A model generated the notes under the pieces. The model saw nothing but the letters and a program-made list of their open reading frames with translations. It had not been told where the DNA came from and did no database searches. From assembly GCA_963853835.1 (NCBI GenBank), contig OY970825.1, positions 26,102,835 to 26,166,834 on the forward strand: a stretch of DNA of 64,000 nucleotides. Direction: 5' to 3'. Of the stretch, positions 55,403-64,000 are shown in pieces. The translations under genes and the position numbers were made by a program. This DNA is from Calendula officinalis. Its lineage: Eukaryota > Streptophyta > Magnoliopsida > Asterales > Asteraceae. Every line of letters starts with the position of its first letter. The first letter of the stretch is position 1.

Positions 55403-57977
55403 TTGAGGAAAAGGAAAGAAGTAACTGTAGAGTTTGGAAGGGACGAGCCGATCCCGGAAGGGTATGTAGGGATGGAGCCACTCGTAATCTGCGGGGCTAT
55501 CGCTCGAGCGATGGTTCGTCGCATTTACGTTGACGGAGGAAGTTCGGCAAACATCATGTACGATCATTGCTTCGATAAGTTCCCTCCAGATATTAAGGCG
55601 TTCCTCAAACCCGCTACCTCTTCGGTAATTGGATTCTCCGGAAGGTCTGTATGGCCGCGAGGAAAGATCCACCGCCCCCTGGTGTTGACTGATTGGAACA
55701 CGTGCCACAACAAAACTATTGTCACAGAGTTCATTGTCATAGAGGCTCCATCCCGGTACAACGTCATATTAGGGCGAACCAGAATGTGGGAGTTACAAGC
55801 CATCGCTTCCACCGTCCATGGCTTGCTTAAGTTCCCCTCAGATCATGGGATACTCACCATTCAGAGTATGCCCATGCCGGTGACGGAGTGCAGGGCATTG
55901 TACACCAGGATAGCTAGACAGAACAGGAAGAGGTTCAAGTGGTCATAAATCCGGATTTTCCGGAGGCGACCGTCCGGATGGGTAGTGATCTGCCGCGTGG
56001 GGTAAAGAAAGAGTTGGAGGCTTTGCTGAAGGAAAACAAACATGTGTTCGCATGGGAACCTAAGGATATGACAGGTGTAACAAGAAACGTCACGGAACAC
56101 AGATTGAATATCAATCCAACGTTCGCACCCGTTAAGCAGTCAAAAAGAGGAATGGCGGCCGATCGAAACAAGATAGTTAACAAAGAAGTAGACGACCTGG
56201 TATCAGCAGGTGTCCTGCGTAGTACTCAGTACCCGGAGTGGGTAGCCAACCCCGTATTGGTCAAGAAGGGGGATGGGTCCATGCGGATGTGTGTGGACTT
56301 TAAGGATCTTAATAAGGCGTGTCCCAAAGATAGCTACCCCCTTCCTGAAATTGAACAGAAGGTAGAAGCGTTGGGAGGATACAAATGGAAGTCCTTTCTG
56401 GACGCCTACAAGGGTTACCACCAAGTCCAGCTGGCCAAGGAAGATGAGGAGAAGACAACCTTCCACACGGCCAGAGGTACATATTGCTACGTCAAGATGC
56501 CATTCGAGTTGCGGAATGGCGGTGATACGTACCAACGTTTGGTTGATAGAGCTTTCGAGAAATAGATAGGGCGTAACCTGGAGGTATACGTGGATGACAT
56601 GGTAATGAAGAGTAAGGAGGACGGGGACCTAGTCAAAGATGTGGAAGAAACCTTCCGGCAACTACGAAAGATTAACATGAAGTTAAACCCAAAAAAGTGT
56701 TCGTTTGGGGTGAGTAGGGGAAATTCCTGGGTCACATTGTCACCCCGTCCGGGATTCAAGTTAACCCAGAAAAGATAGAAAATCTGTTAAAATCGAAGAC
56801 CCCGCGGACGGTGAAGGACGTACAGGCCTTAAACGGAAAGCTGGCCGCGCTCGGACGGTTCCTGGCCAAATCTGCAGAGAAATCCATTCCTTTCTTCAAG
56901 GCACTGCACGGATGTACCAAGAAAGGAGAGGTAGAATGGACCGAGAAGGCCGAAAAGGCGTTCGGGGAACTCAAACAACATCTACGAACCATCCCAACGA
57001 TGGCTAGCCCAAAGGAGGGAGAGTCCCTCGTCATGTACCTCTCCACGAGCGAAGAAGCGATCAGTTCGGTTCTTCTTGCTGAGAGAGAAAGGAAGCAGAT
57101 CCCGGTTTACTTTGTCAGTCGAGTATTGTAAGGGGCGGAGTTGAAGTACTCTCTCATCGAAAAACTAATCTTGAGCCTCATATACTCAGTCAGACGCCTG
57201 AAGAGGTACTTCCAAGCTCACTCGGTAACGGTCTTGACCAACCAACCAATCAAGAATATATTACTCCAACCCGAACGGTCGGGGCGTATGACCAAATGGG
57301 CGATCGAATTAGAAGAATACGATATGTTATTCAAACCTAGACCCAGCATCAAGGGTCAAGCCTTAGTAGATTTTCTACTCGAAATGCCAGACGAAGGAAA
57401 GTCACCCGTGGAAAGTATGCAAGCGGAGTTGAATGGTACAAGGGAGGTACCCGTAAGGGGAACCCACACCCTGTGGCGAATGTACACAGATGGAGCGGCA
57501 GGGGCGGACGGATGTGGAGCGGGAGTCGTCCTGTCAGGGCCAGAAGAAGAAAAAATAACGTATGCCCTAAGGTTTAATTTTGCTTGCTCAAACAATGAAG
57601 CCGAATACGAGGCATTACTGGCAGGTTTAAACCTAGCCCAGAGCATGGAGATAAGTGAGCTGGAAGCGTTCGCAGATTCAATGCTAGTGGTAAACCAAGT
57701 CAACGGATCCTATGAAGCTAAAGAAAGCCACATGAAGCGATATCTGGAACAGGTGAAAATAAGGGTGGCAAAATTCAAAAAATTCAGGATAACACAGGTA
57801 CCTCGCACCCAAAACAAAGAAGCGGACGCACTCAGCAAACTCGCTTCTATGTTGTATCATCACCTCACAAAGGAGGTTCTGGTCGAAGTTCTTCCGAAAA
57901 GAAGTATTGAGCAGGGAATGAACAAGGAAACAATAGAGATAGTGAAGGAATTATGTGCACAGTCAGTCAACCTATGA
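55403..57977 (+). pseudogene. Tat-type pol: protease, RT, archaeal-type RNase H
   Basis: The protease carries IYVDGGSSANIMY. After a frameshift near 55938, RT shows MCVDFKDLNKACPKDSYPLP, KSFLDAYKGYHQVQLAKED and the catalytic VYVDDMVMKSK, which comes after a TAG at 56563-56565. A further frameshift lies near 56720-56760 and a TAA at 57129-57131. The following RNase H (YTDGAAGADGCGAGVVL, NNEAEYEALLAGLNLAQ, DSMLVVNQVNGSYEAKE, RTQNKEADALSKLASML) is of the archaeal type found as a second RNase H in Tat elements. The frame ends at 57977, where unrelated sequence starts. Confidence 0.88.
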
Positions 57978-59050
57978 TGATACATCCATACCTACGAAAC
58001 ACTTAAGGGTCACACCGGTGAGTACATGTAATACGAACAAGTTATGCAACGATACTACGAAGAGGAATGATTCATAATAGTCATTATGAATCAGTTAAGT
58101 ATTAAGTTAAGTTTAACTTATTACTAGATTAGTTTAACTAACTAATTAATACAAGTAGTTGTACATGTACTAGTTGAGTAAATATACAATGTGTTAATTA
58201 AAGGTTATCCATGATATGATTTAAAGCTATTAAATCATATAGTAATTGGATAATATTATTGTGTAAATTATATAAAGGTTATTATATAATTAACTATTAA
58301 AAGTATAAATACAAGTCTATATATTTCGTGTATATGGGTACCGAAATTATAGTGTGTTAATACTAGACATTTGATAGTTAAGTGCAATAATAATAAACTA
58401 GTAAAACTATACGGTTTTAAAGTGTAAAGGATAAGTTTAATTAAGAGATTAATCTTAATTAAACTAGGAGGGCCCTAAGTGTAAGTCTTTCTATTATAAA
58501 TAGAAGGCTTAAGGTTCCCTTATTCCTTTGATCATAATCTCGAAACCCTAGCCTCCTCCTCCTTTGGGTTTCGGCCGAACACACCAAGAACACCACACTT
58601 GGTGTTCTTCGTTCTTCGTGTTCTTCGTTCGTTCTTCGTGTTCTTCGAGTTTCGAAGATCCAAGTTCGTTGCAAGTGATCATCTAGAGGATCGTTCGTCG
58701 TGTTCATCATCAGTGGATTTATCTTAAGCCTTAACCTAAGGTATGATTCATGGAACACTCTTTCTTCCTCTCCTCTTGTTCGAAGTCAAACCAAGAACCC
58801 TAGGGTTCTTGGTAGTAGTCGACGAACACACAAGTATGTGTGTGTTCGAGTTCTTCGAACAAGGTTTCTTTCTTGTTAACCTAATCTAGTTCTCCAACAT
58901 CCCAATCCTTTAGGGTTTAAGGATTAGGTTTAATCCCAGTTCCGCATTTAGGGATTAAATCAGCTAGTTGGTTTTAACCGGCCAAGAACAAGTTCATGTT
59001 CTTGGTCACTATGGTCGAACCAAGTAACTAGGTGGTTGACCCAAGTGGTC
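57978..59050. mobile_element. Inserted sequence, probably a solo LTR
   Basis: About 1.05 kb of AT-rich DNA separates the RNase H frame from the integrase frame. It contains a TATA box in CTATTATAAATAGAAGGC (58490-58507), a TCTCGAAACCCTAGCC stretch and several CTTCGTTCTTCG repeats, as expected of an LTR U3-R-U5 layout. Boundaries and TSD are not clear. Edges are set by where the coding frames stop and restart. Confidence 0.5.
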
Positions 59051-59957
59051 GATCAGTGTTATATGAAACCCTACAGATAGAAGAAGACGAAGGTTGCTGG
59101 ATGAGGCCAAAGATACGGTATTTGACGGTAGGATCGCTTCCGGACAACCCGGGCCAGGCAAGAAAGGTAAGGATGAACGCAGGAAGATACACAATGAAGA
59201 ACGGGGTGCTCTACCGGAAAGGTTATTTAACCCCTTGGTTGCGATGTTTGGGGAAGGTAGAATCCCAAAGAGCCATGGAGGAAGTGCATAAAGGCTTGTG
59301 TGGGGCACATACGGGGTCAAGGGCTTTGACGCAGAAAGTCTTCCGGATGGGATACTTTTGGCCTCAGATGTCGAAGGACGTCCAAGAATACGTCAAAAAG
59401 TGTCAGAAATGTCAAGCATACTCCAACATCCCGAGCCAAGCACCTACCCATCTCACGAGCATTCACAGCCCGTGGCCGTTCTGCCAGTGGGGCATTGACA
59501 TAGTGGGACCTTTCCCGAAAGCTCCTGGCGGTCTGAAGTTCTTGGTAGTTGCAATAGATTATTTCACAAAATGGGTCGAGGCGAAACCATTATCTTGCAT
59601 CTCAGGGGCGAATATCATCAAGTTTGTATGGAAACAGATCGTCTGTCGGTTCGGCCTCCCGCATACCATCATCAGCGACAATGGAAAACGGTTTGCTAGA
59701 AATCCTTTTAAAGAATGGTGTGCAGGGTTATGCATTCGGGAAAATTTACTTCTATCGCTCATCCCCAACCCAACGGTCAAACCGAGGTAACTAACAGAAC
59801 CATCTTGAAAGGAATTAAAACTCGTTTAATACGTGCTAGAAACGGTAGGTGGGTCGACTGTTCCCCGAACTTGGAACATGAGGAACCTACGCAAATTCCA
59901 TTTTTAAGCAGGACTCTCGATCACTCGTGCGACACGAAAGGGGTGTTTTTGTTTTAA
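59032..59957 (+). pseudogene. Tat-type integrase
   Basis: The zinc-binding region (H and C in GAHTGSRALTQKVFRMGYFW and CQKCQAYSN) and the catalytic core (GIDIVGPFPKAPGG, FTKWVEAKPL, HTIISDNGKRFA) are clear. A frameshift near 59735 moves the HPQPNGQTEVTNRTILKGIK segment, with the third acidic residue, to another frame (to 59957). The C-terminal part is missing or scrambled. Confidence 0.85.
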
Positions 59958-60279
59958 TAGCTATGTATCTTATCTTTTGTTATTTAAGATTAACAATGTA
60001 CCCAACGATGCGTGCGAGTTAATTAAAAACCTTTCGACAAAGGAATTTTTGCGATGACATTTGATGTTGCAAGTCAACGTTGATTAACTAATTTAAAATT
60101 ATGGCCACGAACAGAACGTTCTGATCCCGGAAGGGGTCGGACGATCTAATTCCGGAACGAATGACGAACCGAATTGACGAGTAACAAACATACGAATTAC
60201 GCGAAGTTTATAAAAGGGGGACGCCTCTATATAAATGAAAAAGAAATACTTCATAAAAACTATTGCGAAAGTACAATGT

Positions 60280-62856
60280 TCAAAAAAACACACAAAAGGT
60301 CGAATAACAAACAAGCATAAAGCATCCAAAGTACGACATAAGATTATAATTCAAGATGCGGGGGAATCGCCCCCCCCCCCCCCCCCCCCGGCGAGAACTC
60401 TCGCCAACATCCTCCGGTCCTGTAGGAGACTTCTCTGCAATCTTCTTCAACTCTTCCAGAGGAATTGCACCGGATCGAACAGACCGCAGAAGGGAATAAT
60501 CCGGAGTCACCAACTGACCAAACAAACTCATTATGTTGGTATGAGCTTCCGGATACTCGTGGATAGGGGGGGCACCCTTCAACAAATCAGCATACTCCTT
60601 GTGGGTGTCCATGCAACCCTTATGCTGCCCAAACTTAACACACTCCATCTGAAGTTTAGAGTTTCTACCAACAAATTGCCCCCAAATGATGAGATTGCAC
60701 AGCGAATTCTTCTTTAAGTTTATCATTTTGAGCATCCAGCTCAGCATGGCAGCGAACAACCTCATTCAACTGAGAATCTTTCTCCACTAGGGACATTTCC
60801 AGTTCAGCAATACGGGAAGAAAGGGAGTTGTGCTCTGCATTTAGCTCAATAATACGGGCGTCCTTATCAACCGAGGCACGCCTCATATCCTCTATACCAG
60901 CATAAAGGTCTTGGTTCTCTTCCGTTAAGCGCTCATTTTGCCCTACTAAACGTTTTTTCTCTCCGACCTCGCGTTGGTGCAAGATCTTGAGTTTACTCAT
61001 CACCTCCTCCATCCGCCTGAATTCCTCGTGATGATAGGATGCGTCCTGCCTATTCCGGATTCCTCGCGCCTGCAGCTCTGACAGTAATTCCACAGCGTTC
61101 AACAGATCCGTCCGGGCACGTAAAAAAACTCCCTCGTCGGATGTATCAGCAATATTCGGAGCAGACGACGGGAACGCTACGGAAGCATGCACGATCGGGG
61201 GGTAGAGGTAGCCGCTGCTTGTAAACCTCGCCCCAAAGATTCGGATGCCCGAATTAAGCTTGCACCGGAAGGAAAGCTTGCAGCAGATAGCCCCTTGGTA
61301 GACTCCGAAATAGTAGCACGAACTTGTCGGGCTACAAAAAAGAAAATTTAATTCCATAAGTACGAAGGAAGGAAAGAATAGATAGTTTTAAAAAGAAAAA
61401 AAGAAAAAAGAAAAAGAAAAACTTACATCGAAAGGGAATGTTGGGCAGCGAAGACTGCGGTTTAGCGGGATGAACGGGGGGAACGTTTCTTCCAACAGAA
61501 GGAGTTTGTAGCCCAGAGCTGAAGAGGAGGCTGCTAAACAAAGCTATTGCTGACGGATGGGGCGGAGCTTGCGTAGATTCAGAAACAGTCGAAGGCACGG
61601 TGACACTTGCAGTGGTAACAGTTGGGATGATCAGCGACGATGGGGTAAATGAAACGGTTATAGGAACCTCTTCAGACTCTGAAGCAGTAACAGAAACGTC
61701 CGACGTGTTTTCTGCGACAAAAATCAAACACTTATTAGCAAAAAAATAGAAGTATAAAAAGAAAAGAAAAAGTATAGCTCGATTTATACCTTCAATTCTT
61801 GGCCGCTTGGCTGGGGAGGAAGTCGTTCTCTCACGAATTCGCTTAGAAAGGGATTTGACGGACCCTACCTTTCGGGGTTCTGAAAGATCCAATTGAGAGT
61901 CATGAACCATAGTATCCTGCGTCCTGAAGACCGGGGACTCCACGATAGGTATCGCTACCCCAGAAGTGACCTCGGTTTCATGCCCCGGAGCGTCCGGTGT
62001 CCCCTCGGAACTGAGGACATCTTCGGAGGGGGGAAATGAAGGGAGTTATGGCTCCTTCAATAAAGGACGCGTCCCCTTGTATCGGTTTTGGCATCCCTAG
62101 GCGGCGGAGTAAAGAAACAGCTTTTCCATCAATTTGCCAGACTGGTCGGACTTGGCGAATAAAATAGTAGGGACTCAGGTCGGCCATCCCTAGGAAGACC
62201 TCGTCGGGATCCTCCCATGCAACCTCCGAAGCAGATAAACGGTTGACATAACCAATTTCATCATCGGTCGGGTCAGGAGCCGGTTCGAATGTACTGCCGG
62301 TTATTTTACCCCAAGGAAGAGAAACTTCGTTGAAAGCCAAACGGTCAACGTAAAAGAAAGCATACTTCCAATCTCGAATAGAATCCTTTAACCCAGTAAT
62401 GTGTTCACTCCGACCTGGGCGAAGGGTGAAGACGGCCCAATCTCCCCTTCCGGTTACAACATACAAATGGCGAAATACCTTGGTAGACAGAGGAATTCCA
62501 AGAGAGCGGCTAAGCATCATAAAGATGATAATCTTGCGAAATGAATTTGGAGCAAGTTGGGCAAGGTGAAGCCCAAGGTGAAGCCCAAGATCTTGAAGGA
62601 GCGCAAGAATGAAATCATCAATGGGAAACCTTAACCCTCCTAAAACATATTGCACGTACACCGGTTCAAACCCATCGGGTGCGGAAAGAATGGTATCAGA
62701 CGGACCAGGAAGAAGAAGACGGTAACATCGATCGATGTGAAAATCATCATAAATTGCAGAGATATCGGGAGGAGTTAGGTTGGTGTGGGTGTTCGCAGCA
62801 GTTCGTTGAACAGATTTCTCACTCTTGTCTTTCGATGCTTTGTCTTTCTTTGTCAT
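60280..62856 (-). pseudogene. Antisense extra gene of the Tat element, spliced, with breaks
   Basis: ATG 62856 on the minus strand starts a Lys/Ser-rich N-terminus (KKDKASKDKSEKSVQ), then a compact domain with VYVQYVLGGLRFPIDDF, MMLSRSLGIPLSTKVFRHLY and WKYAFFYVDRLAFNEVSLPW. This resembles the 'putative gypsy-type transposon' domain known from plant Tat elements. Exons appear to be joined through introns: RIEG followed by GTATAAAT near 61800, an acceptor CAG before ENTSDVSVTASE near 61712, a donor GTAAGT near 61425 and an acceptor TTTTTTGTAG near 61333. The distal part is a long coiled coil (about 61140-60690) and a Gly run encoded by 20 consecutive C on plus (60370-60389). Frames shift at G6 runs (62028-62033 and 61197-61202), so it is broken or the assembly has homopolymer errors. 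Function unknown. Confidence 0.7.
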
Positions 62857-62933
62857 GGTTTGAAAATGGGAGAAAGAAAGAAGAGGTGAGGAAATTGAGA
62901 AGGCGGAAGTGATGAATTAAACAGAAAGGGGGG

Positions 62934-62941
62934 TATATATA
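62934..62941 (-). promoter_or_regulatory. TATA box of the antisense gene
   Basis: The minus strand reads CCTATATATACCCCCC about 80 nt upstream of ATG 62856, giving a leader of about 50 nt. It lies outside the LTR, so the antisense gene seems to have its own promoter. Confidence 0.5.
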
Positions 62942-63102
62942 GGAAAGGAATTCAAAGGGTCCTTATAAACCGCTGAGATGACGGTAAAATCTAACGGTCA
63001 CAAAGCCACAACGGTCATTTTTTCGATGATAAGACAGCTGAGCGTCGTCACAAGTAAAAACGAGTCTTCTCACGCATAAGCCTCCTTTTAACTTAAGGGA
63101 CT

Positions 63103-63672
63103 TAATGAGGTATATCGAATACCATCCTGACCTACGAAGGCTCCCGAACGCAGGAAGGGCGAACGGGTGTAGGACGCGAATCCCTATGATGATAATTTGG
63201 GGCAAAGCGGATATTACGGTAAAGGCGGTTTCGAGTCCCGAGAGCATTTAATGCGAACAAGTCCCCAAGGCGGCGGTAGCATGGTATCGTGCTATGACAC
63301 AACGGGTAGAGGCTTTAGGCTTTACCTTTTAACCGACGGACCTCCCGTAAGACCGGTCCGAAGGAAGGCCTCCCTCCGTCCCCAGGCCTTCCGGCTTGGT
63401 TATAAATACTCGCGCATAAGCAAGGAACGAACAAGAGACATTCGGTACATTTATTACTTACTCTTTGCATTCAATACAATCCTTTAATATCATACATTGA
63501 ATGCCCGATAGACCTCACGTCGACAAACACTAACTTGAGCGTTGGTGTGTTCTCACGAGGATCACCCTCGGGGAGCATCTAACGCAAGGTTTTCGGTTGA
63601 TTTCAGGTCCTCTCGCAAGGTTCTAGGCAAAGACGGCCTTCCGTTCGGACTTAGGGAGAATCGGTTTCAACA
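63103..63672 (+). repeat. Tat-type 3' LTR
   Basis: 570 bp, about 98% like 53410-53978, followed by the second ATACC. Confidence 0.85.
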
Positions 63673-63690
63673 ATACCCATTTACTTAATA

Positions 63691-64000
63691 TCTTTATATA
63701 TATAATAAAAGAAAGCAGTTTTGAATTCTCGCCACGTCACTCTTTCCACGTCATAATGACGTCATAATTCCACCGCCACCTAGGATGCCACCTCATTACT
63801 ACGTATCCTTAACTTCACCTTATTCAGTTTCCTTAACTTCATGCTCATTATAATTACAATATCATTAGAAAATTATTCAGTTTCCTTAACTTTGTCCCTG
63901 CAAATCTCGCGTATAAATCAGCCCTATAATTTCGCATAGTTTTTGTTACAAAATTAATTATTTACGTTTTCTGTTATAATATTTTAGAACATTTTGATAT
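63691..64000 (+). mobile_element. Helitron 5' end (continues beyond the window)
   Basis: After host A at 63690 the sequence reads TCTTTATATATATAATAAAA, the pattern of plant Helitron 5' ends (TC, then an AT-rich run). Downstream are CCACGTCACTC and CACGTCATAATGACGTCAT words. The 3' end is outside the window. Confidence 0.5.

Larger units (their letters stand above)
53410..63672 (+). mobile_element. Tat-type Ty3/gypsy retrotransposon with antisense extra gene
   Basis: A 10.3-kb element on the plus strand. The LTRs are 53410-53978 and 63103-63672, with TSD ATACC (53405-53409 and 63673-63677). Read from the left: a TGGCGCC-type primer site, gag, protease, RT, an archaeal-type RNase H, integrase, then a long antisense gene before the 3' LTR. 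The LTRs differ at about a dozen sites (roughly 2%). Several stops and frameshifts, plus about 1.05 kb of foreign sequence between RNase H and integrase, make it defective. The primer site, the second RNase H and the extra ORF together point to the Athila/Tat branch, Tat side. Confidence 0.88.

Overview
This window is nuclear DNA of a flowering plant: it has spliced genes with GT-AG introns, plant gene families (an aluminium-activated malate transporter and xyloglucanase-inhibitor-like secreted proteins), and dense nested LTR retrotransposons, Helitrons and MITEs. The retroelement protein families look like those I associate with Asteraceae (daisy family). That is recognition from memory, not a search result.

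Layout. 1-6.9 kb: AT-rich intergenic DNA with a foldback CCGAACC repeat and two Helitron-like 3' ends. 6.9-29.8 kb: one nested retrotransposon block on the minus strand. A decayed Copia element (LTRs at 6934-7719 and near 23.4/29.8 kb) is split by a younger 11.1-kb Copia element (9115-20245, TSD TCCTT). Its right LTR is disrupted by a truncated Ty3/gypsy fragment (23909-29051) that itself carries a solo LTR of its own family (24878-26579, TSD GATAA). 29.8-42 kb is the gene island: a six-exon ALMT-type gene (32112-34618) and two tandem, catalytically degenerate aspartic-protease-fold genes (35998-39279 and 40768-42006), sprinkled with MITEs and a 5'-truncated LINE. 42.6-53.4 kb: intergenic DNA with a TIR-bounded element carrying a 174-bp satellite of CACATGTG palindromes, a hAT MITE, a complete non-autonomous Helitron, Stowaway and Tourist MITEs and two SINEs. 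53.4-63.7 kb: a defective Tat-type Ty3/gypsy element on the plus strand (TSD ATACC) with an antisense, apparently spliced extra gene. 63.7 kb to the end: the 5' end of another Helitron.

Most interesting signal. The young Copia element contains 24 exact copies of the 9-mer CAGTAGTAA (either strand) in 11.1 kb, against about 0.1 expected by chance. I found none elsewhere in the window. Five copies sit near-regularly 17-24 bp apart at the U3 start of each LTR. Four more lie in the spacer between pol and a long extra ORF, and the rest are inside coding sequence in several reading frames and both orientations. In both non-coding clusters a TATA box lies about 130 bp downstream, so the spacer looks like a second copy of the LTR promoter layout driving the extra ORF. 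That ORF encodes a coiled-coil protein with a bipartite basic, NLS-like stretch. A self-recognition system, loosely like VANC proteins and their dispersed motifs in VANDAL transposons, is a testable hypothesis and is not shown here.

Only the three host genes look intact. All retroelement polyproteins except the young Copia gag carry stops or frameshifts.
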